Below, piece after piece: positions 14,394 to 22,747 of a stretch of DNA of 34,307 bases (positions within the stretch are counted from its first letter, which is position 1; each line of letters starts with the position of its first letter). The DNA is from Ammonifex sp. Its GTDB lineage: Bacteria; Bacillota; Desulfotomaculia; Desulfotomaculales; DYER01. The DNA lies in the NCBI GenBank assembly GCA_020725605.1, contig DYER01000048.1, positions 1 through 34,307 of the forward strand, written 5' to 3'. Position numbers and translations under genes: made by a program. Under the pieces are notes generated by a model. It searched no databases, was not told where the DNA came from, and was given only the letters and a program-made list of their open reading frames with translations.

Positions 14394-15818
14394 CTATGAA
14401 CCGCCGCGTGCTAGACGCACCGTTTGGGTCGCGCCATCCCACTCAACGGTGGCGCCCAATGCCTCTGCGACACGGCGTACCGGTACCATAACCCTACCTC
14501 GTTCAAGGAACGGACTAACCTCCATTGTTATGGACAGACCGTCTACCACTGCTTGGGCGTTGCCAACCACCACACACGCTTCCCGCCCGCCGCAGCGAGC
14601 CGTCACCGCCCGCGCATCGGGGTCCCATTGCACGCTTCCCCCGAGTGCCTCGACCACAAACCGGAGGGGAGCAACGGTCCTGTTATCCACCAGGCGAGGG
14701 GGCACTTCCATGATAACCTCGCCCGCCGGGGTATTCGTAATAGCTGATCCAATCCGTAGTTCAACCCACCATTCGGGGGCCTCCGGAAGTTGTCCCCCGG
14801 CGCCGGTCTCCGCCAGGTCGGCTAATACCACCTCAACCTCGTCGCCCTTCTGCCTGAGGAAAGCGACCCGCCCGTCCCCGATGGCGGGCTTGTACTCATT
14901 ATAGGAAGTCCCGGCCAGGCCTTGCTCGACACCAGTCTTGAGATCCATTATAAAGATGTCATCATTGCCATAGCGCCGATCCGTCCAGACGACCACATCC
15001 CGCCAGATGGCAGGCTGATACTGGTCCGCGCTGTTGTTCGTCAGGCGCCGCTCCTCACCCGTGCCCACGTCATACAGGTAGATGTCCCGGTTCCCGTGCC
15101 GGTTATCGGTCCACACAATACGCGTACCCCATACCGCCGGCTCGGTCTGCACGCTGTCTACCGTGGTTACCGGCCTTTCCGTTCCGCCGGTGAGGTCCCG
15201 GTACCACACCCGCGGCCGCCCGGTGCGGTAATCGACCCAGGCCACGATGCTACCGGAAACGGTCGGGCTGCGCTGGTGGGCCGGGTTGTCGGTAACCCGG
15301 GTCTCCATGCCGCCCACGAGGTCGTAGGCGTAGATGTCGTCATTGCCGTTGCGGCGGTCCACCCAGACCAGAGTGCTACCGTCCGTGTTGCAACCGTACT
15401 TATAGGAACCCGGTGCTACTAACCTGCGGGCCCTTCCCACTACTAGGTCCATAATATAAAGGTCACTTCCGGCCGCTCCCGGTTGAACCCAAGCCAGCCA
15501 CCGGCCACCGCCGGCCAGCCTACCTGCCAGATCAACCCTCTCCGCAAGCCGTAACGGCTTGCCCGCCTCCAGCGACCAGTACGCTTCTCCTCCTCCCCCC
15601 CGCTGGGCCAGCCACGCCACGCCATTCCCGACGACCCACGCCTGCCTGACCCCGGAACCAAGGTACAGCACCATCTCCGCACCCTGCGCGATATGTCCGC
15701 CCACCAGGAGCGTACTGCCGACCAGGGCCAGTACCACCACCCTCCAAACCGCGCCCGCCGTTTTCCAGCGGCCAAAATTCAACCCGCCCAGCCGCGGACA
15801 CCCATGACAGCCGTTCAA
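14394..15818 (-). CDS. secreted TolB-like beta-propeller protein with copper-amine-oxidase-N-like (stalk) domain
   Basis: The 474-residue protein has an N-terminal hydrophobic export segment (WRVVVLALVGSTLLVGG). About six WD/TolB-like blades follow at residues ~50-340, with recurring WVDRRNGNDDIYAYDL, WTDNRHGNRDIYLYDV and WTDRRYGNDDIFIMDL. The last ~110 residues form two copies of the stalk module seen in copper amine oxidase N-terminal-like domains (RLVDNRTVAPLRFVVEALGG, FLERGRVMVPVRRVAEALGA), common in extracellular clostridial proteins. The start is TTG 15818 with a G-rich site 7 nt upstream; a later GTG near the hydrophobic segment is possible. It lies between the SLH gene and tolC in the same direction. 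Binding to cell wall or S-layer is inferred, not shown. Confidence 0.85.
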   Translation of the reverse strand: MNGCHGCPRLGGLNFGRWKTAGAVWRVVVLALVGSTLLVGGHIAQGAEMVLYLGSGVRQAWVVGNGVAWLAQRGGGGEAYWSLEAGKPLRLAERVDLAGRLAGGGRWLAWVQPGAAGSDLYIMDLVVGRARRLVAPGSYKYGCNTDGSTLVWVDRRNGNDDIYAYDLVGGMETRVTDNPAHQRSPTVSGSIVAWVDYRTGRPRVWYRDLTGGTERPVTTVDSVQTEPAVWGTRIVWTDNRHGNRDIYLYDVGTGEERRLTNNSADQYQPAIWRDVVVWTDRRYGNDDIFIMDLKTGVEQGLAGTSYNEYKPAIGDGRVAFLRQKGDEVEVVLADLAETGAGGQLPEAPEWWVELRIGSAITNTPAGEVIMEVPPRLVDNRTVAPLRFVVEALGGSVQWDPDARAVTARCGGREACVVVGNAQAVVDGLSITMEVSPFLERGRVMVPVRRVAEALGATVEWDGATQTVRLARGGS

Positions 15819-15856
15819 CCACGCACCACCCCCCGGATATCACCGCGACTCACTAG

Positions 15857-15888
15857 CAAATCGGGGGCTCCGCAGGGGAGCCCCCGAT
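15857..15888 (-). terminator. strong intrinsic terminator of the SLH gene
   Basis: On the minus strand a perfect 12-bp stem, ATCGGGGGCTCC / GGAGCCCCCGAT (15888-15877 with 15871-15860), encloses the 5-nt loop CCTGC and is followed by TTTG. It separates the SLH transcript from the propeller gene. Confidence 0.85.
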
Positions 15889-15911
15889 CGCCTTCGGTTA
15901 GCAGCGACTGG

Positions 15912-18584
15912 CTAGTTGTTGACCACCATCCACTTGATGACGCCCTTGTCGGCGTAGAACCGTACCGCGTCGTCCTTGCCGACATCGCGCAACGTCATCG
16001 GCATCGGGTCGGTCTCGTCGATGTCGTAGATGATGGTGTCGCTGTCCACCAAGTACCAGTTATCCGTGTCGTCCGCCGGGTCCGCGGTGCCCTTCGTGTC
16101 CACGATCCGCACGCGGTTCTCACCGCTCTTGACTTCCTTAACATACACAGCGCTGGAGACCGTACTGTTCACGTTCTCTACGCCGGTGAAGTCAAAGCCA
16201 TTAGTGTAATCCACGGCACTGATCTTGCCCGCCGAGAAGGTGAGCTTAATCACGTCACCCTTGGTGACCCTGCTCCACCCGGTGGGCGTGCCGGATACCT
16301 TGTACGTGGTCGCCTGTCCGGCGCGGTCGACCTTGAGCCACCAGCCGTCGGCGTCCCTGCCCTTGTCCATTACCATGTAGAAATCTTTGGTCGCGATATC
16401 CTCGGTGGCCATCACGACAATGTAATCCACCAGCCCGTCGGCTCCGGAAGAGTAGTACGCAATCTGCACATCCTGCCCTCCGTCCACCGCATCGTAAAGA
16501 TCCCTATACTTAACGACTGAGGCGTAGGTGTCGCCCTCGGTCCTGAGGCTGAAGACCACCACGTCGTCCGCGACCTGCAGCCATGTACTCCCGTTGACCT
16601 GCATGCGGCCGGTGTCAACATCGGTCATGGTCGCCCGCGTCCAGACGCTGCCTCCAGGCACAACCCCATCCGTCAGGTCGTCAAAGCTGTCGACCACACC
16701 GGCAGAGGTCACCGTGAACTCGACGAATACGTCGACATCCTGCTCGGAAGCGGCATAAGCATTCCTGAAGGCCTTTGCCTCGTCGCTGGAATCCTTATTA
16801 ATCTCGTAGCTGGCCTCGGTACCGTCCGCCTTAAGTACCTTGATGTAATCTGTCACGCCGCTGGCGGAGGCTGCCTGCCGGATGACCTCCGTAACCACTC
16901 CGTAGATCTTATTGCCCGCCGCCTTCGTGCTGGTGATAAGCAGCTGGACCTGGCCCGCAGGATTGAGCCGCACCTCGACGTCCTGGTCGATCAGGTCCTT
17001 GTCAATGTTGCGCGCAACAGTCAGATCTCCATCGAAGTCGGTGCCGCCGTCGGTAGAATAAGTGGCGTTTTCGGCTAGTTCGTACCACTTGTCGCCGACC
17101 TGGATCTTGGTGGCTACGTCGGCGTTCGAATCGCTAACCTGGTAGGCGGTCAGCCTGCCCTGGGCCTTCTTGTCGGTGGCATCGAAGAGGTACTGCACGC
17201 CGCGCCCGTAGTTGAATACTAGGTCGTTCTCCTTCAGGTCGCTAAGACCCGCAAGCTTGCCGTTCTTAAACACATAATACTGTCCGTCCTTGTCGGAGAG
17301 ATCCAGGCGCGTAGCGCTATAACCGTACCGCTTGCCGTCCTGCTTGAGCCGCACGACCTTCCTGTCGGCGTCCACCGAGTCGACGACCGCAGCCTGCCGC
17401 CAGTTCAGGAACTTGATGCGGACCGCCTTGCCGTCCTTGTCGATGGTCACCTTGTAAAGCTGGTCGGCGTCAAGCTTTTCACTGCTAGCGTTCGCCCACA
17501 CGGTTGTGCCGTCGCTCCTATATACCACGCCAGCAGTTGTTATGCTGTTGCCATCCCAGCTAGCTCCGACTTGACGGCCGGTGCCGACGAACGTGGCGTT
17601 GGCCGCCACCTCATAACTCTTCCCGTTAATTTCGATGCGTGTTAGCTTACCGCTGCTGTTCGTGGTAACTTTGACCTCGTCCGCCGTCTGAACATCGTAC
17701 TTTGCCTCAACGTAGTTGGCGTACCACTTGTCGTCCGTCTTATCGTAGTATATGATGTAGTCTACGACCCTATCGAGCAACGCCGGAAAATTCGCTACCC
17801 CGTAGAGCGTATAGTCCTTCGCCAGCTCGACGGTATCTCCGTTGGTGAGTACTAGACGTAGCTTGTTATCATGAAGATCGAAGTTAGTTACAACCTGATC
17901 CTTTACCAGTACAGAATCCTTAAAGCTGTCCGCCCGCAACGTGATCGGCTGGCCGTTGCGCAGCTTCTCCGTGAACACATTCTTTTCGGCGTCATAATCC
18001 ACAATGTTCTCGTCGAGGGTTGCGTCGGTCAAGATCGCAACTTCGCCGCGGGTAGCCGGCATGGCGGCGCGCACGGTTATGTCCTCGGTCACACCAAGCT
18101 TTGCCGCCTTGGCGAGATAGTCGAACGGCCAATCGCCGGGTAGGTTGTCGTTATAACCCAGCAGGCGCATCAGTACAGTGATGACTTCCTGCTGCGTGAT
18201 CTGGGCGTCGGGCTTAAAGGTTCCGTCCGGATAGCCCTTCACGTAACCTTGGGCCGCGGCGATGTTAACCCACCCCGTATACCACGCGCCGGTGGGTACA
18301 TCGGCGAACGGGGAAGGTACGTTCTCGTACCCGGACGCCACGTCCTTCAGCCCGGCTGCAATCACGGCAAACTTACAAAACTCGGCGCGCGTGATGGTGT
18401 TGTCCGGTCGGAAGGTGCCGTCCGGATACCCGTCTATCACGCCCTGGGCGGCCAGCCGCATGATGGCACTCGCGGAGGGCTTACCTTGGATGTCGGAGAA
18501 GACCGCCGCGCTGGCCACCGCCGCCAGGCCGAAGACCGCAGCCGTGAGCACGAGCAGGAATAGCAGGTATTTCGCGCGTTTCAT
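15912..18584 (-). CDS. S-layer homology (SLH) domain protein, probable main S-layer protein
   Basis: The 890-residue protein has a signal peptide (KRAKYLLFLLVLTAAVFGLA ending ASA). SLH domains follow at residues ~28-75 (GVIDGYPDGTFRPDNTITRA) and ~90-140 (GYVKGYPDGTFKPDAQITQQ), with a weaker third to ~190 (LGVTEDITVRAAMPATRGEV). The remaining ~690 residues are Asp/Thr/Val/Lys-rich, beta-type sequence without cysteine-rich or enzymatic motifs, as in structural S-layer proteins. SLH domains bind pyruvylated secondary cell-wall polymer. AAAGGAGG lies about 14 nt before ATG 18584. A structured GC-rich leader and a strong terminator frame it as its own high-expression transcript. Confidence 0.92.
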   Translation of the reverse strand: MKRAKYLLFLLVLTAAVFGLAAVASAAVFSDIQGKPSASAIMRLAAQGVIDGYPDGTFRPDNTITRAEFCKFAVIAAGLKDVASGYENVPSPFADVPTGAWYTGWVNIAAAQGYVKGYPDGTFKPDAQITQQEVITVLMRLLGYNDNLPGDWPFDYLAKAAKLGVTEDITVRAAMPATRGEVAILTDATLDENIVDYDAEKNVFTEKLRNGQPITLRADSFKDSVLVKDQVVTNFDLHDNKLRLVLTNGDTVELAKDYTLYGVANFPALLDRVVDYIIYYDKTDDKWYANYVEAKYDVQTADEVKVTTNSSGKLTRIEINGKSYEVAANATFVGTGRQVGASWDGNSITTAGVVYRSDGTTVWANASSEKLDADQLYKVTIDKDGKAVRIKFLNWRQAAVVDSVDADRKVVRLKQDGKRYGYSATRLDLSDKDGQYYVFKNGKLAGLSDLKENDLVFNYGRGVQYLFDATDKKAQGRLTAYQVSDSNADVATKIQVGDKWYELAENATYSTDGGTDFDGDLTVARNIDKDLIDQDVEVRLNPAGQVQLLITSTKAAGNKIYGVVTEVIRQAASASGVTDYIKVLKADGTEASYEINKDSSDEAKAFRNAYAASEQDVDVFVEFTVTSAGVVDSFDDLTDGVVPGGSVWTRATMTDVDTGRMQVNGSTWLQVADDVVVFSLRTEGDTYASVVKYRDLYDAVDGGQDVQIAYYSSGADGLVDYIVVMATEDIATKDFYMVMDKGRDADGWWLKVDRAGQATTYKVSGTPTGWSRVTKGDVIKLTFSAGKISAVDYTNGFDFTGVENVNSTVSSAVYVKEVKSGENRVRIVDTKGTADPADDTDNWYLVDSDTIIYDIDETDPMPMTLRDVGKDDAVRFYADKGVIKWMVVNN

Positions 18585-18850
18585 GCTTCTCGCTTAATCC
18601 TCCTTTGCGCTGGTCTTGGTTTGGGTTCGGCACCTCGCGGTACCCTGCGGGCGTCCGTCGCGCCCTCTCCCGCGGCGCGCCGTTGCGGTGCCGCCGCGGG
18701 CTCGAAATGTCTGCCTTCCGGGTATCCCCTCCCTCGCCGGTTGGTTGACTGGTTGCACTGCCGGTGACACCCCGCTTGTGGGGGGTCCCTGGCAGGCGAA
18801 CCACTTTATTAGACGATGGTCCGGCGGGTTTGTTCCGGGTTCGGGTTGAT
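18585..18850 (-). other. GC-rich structured 5' leader region of the SLH gene
   Basis: This stretch upstream of the SLH start carries no convincing gene. A two-level hairpin lies at 18758-18795: outer CTGCC/GGCAG and inner GACACCCC/GGGGGGTC. Closer to the gene, GGCACC and GGTGCC can pair around a smaller CGCGCC/GGCGCG stem. No known riboswitch signature was recognised. No clear -35/-10 pair was found; a TAATAA lies just upstream of the hairpin. Confidence 0.45.
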
Positions 18851-18900
18851 TAAGTGGCGACCCCGAATGAAGCAGGCGGCGCCGACAAGGAGCCCGCGGA

Positions 18901-18987
18901 ATGATCGCTCTGGTGGACTCAGGCGCGGTTCTGGCGCTGTTGAATCTGGCGTTGGCCCGGCAGGACCGCACCTTCCGACAGGGCCAT
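18901..18987 (+). pseudogene. PIN-domain toxin N-terminal fragment
   Basis: ATG 18901 follows AAGGAG and opens a 28-codon frame starting MIALVDSGAVLALLNLA, which resembles PIN/VapC N-termini with the first catalytic Asp in LVDSGAVLALL. The frame then stops, and no continuation was recognised. An upstream frame ending KEPAE overlaps the ATG by 4 nt (ATGA), as an antitoxin gene end would. It is probably the relic of a vapBC pair. The rest of 18988-19122 holds nothing recognisable. Confidence 0.4.
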
Positions 18988-19122
18988 TGACCATGCGGAG
19001 GGGGCGGGGCAAATCGCTCCGCCGGTCCACGGGAAGGCCCCGGTCCCGAGCGCGTGTTACCCGCGTCGGCCCACCCGGCGACCTTGCCGGGTCGATCCGG
19101 GCGGCGCGGCCGGGTGGCACCC

Positions 19123-19530
19123 TTACAAGCCCGTCAGCGCGGCCACGGTGTCCACCACCTCCGTGGCCAGTCCTACCGCCTCGCAGGCGGCCTTCTTGTT
19201 GTAGACCTTAGCCGGGATGCCGTCGGGCAAACCGTTGGGGTACCTGGTGGGGATGTAGTAGCCGTCCAGAATGGACCAGTTCACGCTTTTTTCCCGCACT
19301 CTCTCGTCGTAGCGGGCTGCCCTTTCTCCCAGGGCGCTTACGGAATGTCCCAAAACCACCGCTTCTCCCTTCGCGTACAGAAAGGCCTTCAGTGCCTTTT
19401 CTGCCACCTGCTGGGCCAGAAAGCAGGCGATGTGGTAGCCCCCTTCCTCCGCCAGTCTCCCGGCCCACTTCAGGTCCTCTCTGGCCTGTTCCAACCACCG
19501 CCTTGCCTCTTCAGTCGGCGCGGGCCTCAT
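19123..19530 (-). CDS. HEPN-domain protein (partner of MNT nucleotidyltransferase)
   Basis: The 135-residue protein matches the HEPN family: [44 protein letters not shown] and [21 protein letters not shown] pairs act as toxin-antitoxin systems in which the HEPN protein is the candidate ribonuclease and the nucleotidyltransferase modifies it. The RX4HXY motif that marks the well-studied HepT toxins is not visible here; the GH of GHSV lies where a catalytic histidine might be. Its start overlaps the MNT gene end by 20 nt. An intact module of unknown activity is the safest reading. Confidence 0.88.
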   Translation of the reverse strand: MRPAPTEEARRWLEQAREDLKWAGRLAEEGGYHIACFLAQQVAEKALKAFLYAKGEAVVLGHSVSALGERAARYDERVREKSVNWSILDGYYIPTRYPNGLPDGIPAKVYNKKAACEAVGLATEVVDTVAALTGL

Positions 19531-19861
19531 AGATTACCCTCCCTTCCGCAAGGGCCTTTTGCACGAAAGGCCGCCCCTGCATATTCTGCCACTCCTCGGG
19601 CGTGTAAACCAGGATGTCGGCCGCCACGCGCGGCGCCACCCACCTGTAAACGCTCGCCGTGCGTTCTACGTAGGGAAGGTCGGTCTCAAGGATCACGATG
19701 AGGTCCAGGTCGGTAAATTGGTCCGTACGCCCTCTGGCGTAGGACCCGAAGAGGATGACCTTTAACGCCCCCAGTTGCCTCAACCTGCGCACCATTCTAC
19801 GCAGCTCCTTTTTAAGGCAAACCGCGTATTTCGCTCCTTCCGGATGATTCCCCGACAACAC
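19511..19861 (-). CDS. MNT-type minimal nucleotidyltransferase
   Basis: The protein (116 residues) has the pol-beta-like signature [21 protein letters not shown]39-S40 and metal-binding D51 and D53, with a third acidic position in VAADILVYT. In characterised MNT/HEPN modules this enzyme adds AMP units to a tyrosine of the HEPN toxin and silences it. GTG 19861 was chosen because GGGAGGGG lies immediately upstream; the longer frame to 19921 has no ribosome binding site. The HEPN gene overlaps its end by 20 nt. Confidence 0.88.
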   Translation of the reverse strand: MLSGNHPEGAKYAVCLKKELRRMVRRLRQLGALKVILFGSYARGRTDQFTDLDLIVILETDLPYVERTASVYRWVAPRVAADILVYTPEEWQNMQGRPFVQKALAEGRVIYEARAD

Positions 19862-19955
19862 GCCCCCTCCCCGCTTTGCCTTGTCAGGATTTGTCCTCAA
19901 CGGAACCGTACTTTGATGCACCCAACGTGACGCCGGGAAGGCGGTCCGCCTTCCC

Positions 19956-21071
19956 TCAGCCGAGCATCCCGGCCACCAGGCGGGCGATGGCGGGCGAGGC
20001 CGTGAGGCCGGGGGACTCGATGCCGATGAGGTTGACGAATCCCGGGAGGCCGCGGTCCGCCTCGTGCCGGATTACGAAGTCGCGCGGTGGCTGGCCCGGC
20101 CCCTGGAGCTTGGGACGGATGCCCGCCATTTCCGGGCTCAGGTCCTCCGGCTCCAGGTCCGGCAGGAAGCGCCGCGCGCCCTCCCAGAAGAGGTGGCGCC
20201 GCTCCTCGCCCACGCCGTATTCCGGTTCCGAAACGTAGAGCGTATCGGGGCCCAGGCGCATGCGCCCGCCCAGGTCCAGGGTGACGTGAATGCCCAGCCC
20301 CGTGCCCTGCGGGTGGGGGACCGGGTAGACCAGGCGCGACACCAGGCGGCTTTTGGCCGGGCACACGCTGAAGTAATGGCCCTTGCAGTAGTGGAGGCGG
20401 TAGCCCAGCCGGTCCACGTCCAGGCCCGCCATGGCGGCCACGCGGTCGGCCCGCAGGCCGGCGCTGTTGACCACCACGCGGCTGCGGAAAGCGTAGGTGC
20501 CCTCGCGGTCGCGCACCCAAACCAGGTAGCCGGCACCGGTGAATTCCAGGCCCACCGCCTCGGTGCGGCACACCAGCTCGGCGCCCCGCTCCCGGGCCAG
20601 CCAGAGGTAGAGCTCCATGAGGCGGTGCACGTCCACGATACCCGTGTCGGGCACCAGCAGCCCCAGCCGGGCCCGCACCCGGGGCTCCAGGACCGCGACC
20701 TCCCGGGACGTCAGAAACCTCAGTCCGGCAACGCCGCTGGCCGAGGCGTTACTTGCCAGGGCCTCCAGGCGGGGCTCTTCCCCGGCCTCGGTGGCCGCCA
20801 CCAGCTTGCCCAGCCGCCGGTGGGGCACGCCGTAGCGGGCGCACAGCTGGTAGAGGAGACGGTTGCCCTCCACGCAGGTGCGCGCCTTGAGGGAGCCGGG
20901 AGGATAGTACAGTCCCGCGTGGATCACCTGGCTGTTGCGGCTGCTCGTCTCCCGGCCAATGCCCTCGTTTTTCTCCAGGATGTAGACCTTCCGGCCCCTC
21001 GCCGCCAGGGCCGCGGCCACGGCCAGGCCCACCACTCCCGCTCCGATCACCGTCACGTCTGCTTCCGACAT
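19956..21071 (-). CDS. L-2-hydroxyglutarate dehydrogenase (LhgO)-like FAD oxidoreductase
   Basis: The 371-residue DAO-superfamily protein begins with the FAD Rossmann motif VTVIGAGVVGLAVAAALAAR and continues with the family hallmarks ETSSRNSQVIHAGLYYPPGS, LVPDTGIVDVHRLM, VVNSAGLRADRVA, YRLHYCKGHYFSV and GIESPGLTASPAIA. LhgO-type enzymes oxidise L-2-hydroxyglutarate to 2-oxoglutarate and donate electrons to the quinone pool; related clostridial proteins may act on other hydroxyacids or glycerol-3-phosphate. Length is slightly below E. coli LhgO. It is divergently arranged with the NAD(P)H-type FAD protein, 100 bp apart, with an inverted repeat between them. The substrate is inferred from family similarity only. 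Confidence 0.87.
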   Translation of the reverse strand: MSEADVTVIGAGVVGLAVAAALAARGRKVYILEKNEGIGRETSSRNSQVIHAGLYYPPGSLKARTCVEGNRLLYQLCARYGVPHRRLGKLVAATEAGEEPRLEALASNASASGVAGLRFLTSREVAVLEPRVRARLGLLVPDTGIVDVHRLMELYLWLARERGAELVCRTEAVGLEFTGAGYLVWVRDREGTYAFRSRVVVNSAGLRADRVAAMAGLDVDRLGYRLHYCKGHYFSVCPAKSRLVSRLVYPVPHPQGTGLGIHVTLDLGGRMRLGPDTLYVSEPEYGVGEERRHLFWEGARRFLPDLEPEDLSPEMAGIRPKLQGPGQPPRDFVIRHEADRGLPGFVNLIGIESPGLTASPAIARLVAGMLG

Positions 21072-21141
21072 AACCCCTCCTCCAGGCCCGGGTGGAATCG
21101 GTAATGGTTAATTCGTCCCCGGCAGGAATCCACCTCTTTTT

Positions 21142-21156
21142 GTGGAAAAATTCCAC
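21142..21156. promoter_or_regulatory. inverted repeat between divergent FAD-enzyme genes
   Basis: GTGGAA and TTCCAC are perfect inverted arms separated by AAA. The element sits in the 100-bp gap between the lhgO-like start (21071) and the candidate start of the plus-strand gene (21172), where a dimeric regulator could control both. Confidence 0.45.
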
Positions 21157-21171
21157 CGAAGGTGTGGAGTC

Positions 21172-22422
21172 ATGTGGTCCGTCCGCGCGAAGGAGATGGT
21201 CAAAGCAAACCCCAACCGGCCCGGAAGGCGCATCGTGGTGGTGGGCGGCGGCCCGGCCGGCGTGGCCGCGGCCGAGGCGGCGCGCGCCGCGGACCCGGAC
21301 GCCGCGGTGCACCTGGTGGCCGCCGAGCCCCACCTGCCGTACTACCGCCCCCGTCTTTCCCACGCCATCGGCAAGACCCTTAAAATCGAGACCATTCACA
21401 TACACCCGCCGTCGTGGTACGCCGAACGCCGCATTGACGTGCGCCTGGGCCGCGCCGCCACCGGCATCGACACCGCGAACCGCAGGGTCCTCCTGGACGA
21501 CGGCACGGAGTTACCCTTCACCGCGCTGGTGCTGGCCCAGGGTGGCCGGGCCTTTTTACCCCCGGTGCCGGGGCACGACCTACCCGGTGTGTTCACCCTG
21601 CGGCAGTGGGCGGACCTGCAGGCCATTGCGCGGTGGGCCGGCGCGGCCCGGAGGGGAGCGGTGGTGGGCGGCGGGCCCCTGGGCCTGGAAATCGCCTGGG
21701 CCCTGCGCCGGTGGGACCGGGAAGTAACGGTGCTGGAAATGGGGGAGCGCCTGCTGGGCCGGCAGCTGGACGCCCGCGGGGCGGAGATCCTCAAAGAGAT
21801 CGCGGCGGCCAAAGGCATCCGCGCCCTGACCGGGGTGACCGTGGAGGGCCTCGAGGGTGCGGAGCGCGTGACGGGCGTGAGGGTACGCGACGCCGGTACC
21901 CTGGAGGCCGAGTTCGTGATCTTCGCCGCGGGTGTGGTGCCCGAAACAGGGCTGGCGCGGGAAGCCGGGCTGGAGGTGGGCCGCGGCATCGTCGTGGACG
22001 AGGCCATGCGGACCTCCGATCCGGACGTGTTCGCGGCCGGCGACGCGGCGGAATTTCAGGGTCGGGTCTTCGGCCTCTGGTCCGTGGCCGTGGAGCAGGG
22101 GCGCGTGGCCGGCGCCAGCGCGGCGGGCGGCCGGGCCCGCTACCGGCCGGTGGCGCCCTCCAGCGTGGTGCAGGTGCTGGAGACCGGCATTTTCAGCGTG
22201 GGGCAAACCGACGGGCCCCGGGTGCTGGTGCGGGACCGGGGCCCCCGGGGCTATACCAGGCTCGTCTTCGAGGACGGCCGCCTGGTGGGGGCGGTCCTCA
22301 TAGGCGACGTGCAGGCCGGTCCCCGCCTCAAGGCCGCCGTGGACGCAAGAACGACCGTGGCCCTGCGGCCGGATACGACCGTGGAAGAAGTGCTGCACTT
22401 GCTGACCCGCCGCGGGCGCTGA
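21172..22422 (+). CDS. FAD-dependent NAD(P)H oxidoreductase (rubredoxin/nitrite reductase flavoprotein type)
   Basis: The protein (416 residues from ATG 21172) is a pyridine nucleotide-disulfide-oxidoreductase-type flavoprotein. It has an FAD motif IVVVGGGPAGVAAAEAARAA, a YYRPRLSHAI segment typical of the NirB/NADH-rubredoxin reductase branch, an NAD(P) motif VVGGGPLGLEIAWALRRWDR, and the second FAD motif TSDPDVFAAGDAAEF. A ~100-residue C-terminal domain follows. No CxxC disulfide is present, so electrons pass to a partner protein such as rubredoxin or an iron-sulfur protein. The start is uncertain: ATG 21142 (inside the inverted repeat), 21172 or 21196. Being divergent from the lhgO-like gene it may share regulation with it. 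Confidence 0.88.
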   Translation: MWSVRAKEMVKANPNRPGRRIVVVGGGPAGVAAAEAARAADPDAAVHLVAAEPHLPYYRPRLSHAIGKTLKIETIHIHPPSWYAERRIDVRLGRAATGIDTANRRVLLDDGTELPFTALVLAQGGRAFLPPVPGHDLPGVFTLRQWADLQAIARWAGAARRGAVVGGGPLGLEIAWALRRWDREVTVLEMGERLLGRQLDARGAEILKEIAAAKGIRALTGVTVEGLEGAERVTGVRVRDAGTLEAEFVIFAAGVVPETGLAREAGLEVGRGIVVDEAMRTSDPDVFAAGDAAEFQGRVFGLWSVAVEQGRVAGASAAGGRARYRPVAPSSVVQVLETGIFSVGQTDGPRVLVRDRGPRGYTRLVFEDGRLVGAVLIGDVQAGPRLKAAVDARTTVALRPDTTVEEVLHLLTRRGR

Positions 22423-22497
22423 CCCCGCCCCCGGCCGGACCGCCGGAGGGCACGCCGGAAATCCCCGGCTACCCCGCCTGGTTGAGTCAAATAATTT

Positions 22498-22551
22498 GCC
22501 GGGGCGAGATCCGATGGGTGCCGCATTCACGCTTCGGATCCCGTCCCCGGC
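22498..22551 (-). terminator. long hairpin, possible terminator of the small gene at 22586
   Basis: GCCGGGG and GGGATCCG (22551-22536, minus strand) pair with CGGATCTC and CCCCGGC (22513-22498) with a small internal bulge and a 21-nt loop. AAATTATTT follows on the minus strand, a poor but present T-containing tract. On the plus strand it may also slow readthrough from the 22422 gene end. Confidence 0.45.
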
Positions 22552-22585
22552 GCACTTGCCTGTCAGGTTATACCATCACGATTGA

Positions 22586-22747
22586 TTACCGCGCGGCGCC
22601 CTGCGGTTGCGAAGCGGTGGGCAGGCGCCCTCTTACCGTGCAATTGGTCCGAATATCGCAGGAAGCCGCATTGATTTCTTTAATTTTTCGGAGCAAGGTA
22701 AAGAGGTCTGCGAAGTACACGGCGAAGGCTTCGCGCTTCCCGACCAT
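22586..22747 (-). CDS. small hypothetical protein (53 aa) with very strong ribosome binding site
   Basis: ATG 22747 is preceded by TAAGGAGGTGATACC, an almost complete match to the anti-Shine-Dalgarno region. The product begins MVGKREAFAVYFADLFTLLR with one amphipathic helix, and has two cysteines; its C-terminal half is Arg/Thr/Gln-rich and looks less protein-like. GGTAT about 30 nt upstream could pair with ATACC beside the ATG, placing the ribosome binding site in a hairpin. No family was recognised. It could also be the truncated start of a larger lost gene. Confidence 0.4.
   Translation of the reverse strand: MVGKREAFAVYFADLFTLLRKIKEINAASCDIRTNCTVRGRLPTASQPQGAAR

Noticed and set aside
18600-18850. 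Possible c-di-GMP or other riboswitch before the SLH gene
   Set aside because: The conserved core motifs of the c-di-GMP-I, TPP, SAM, FMN and cobalamin classes could not be found; only unclassified hairpins are visible.
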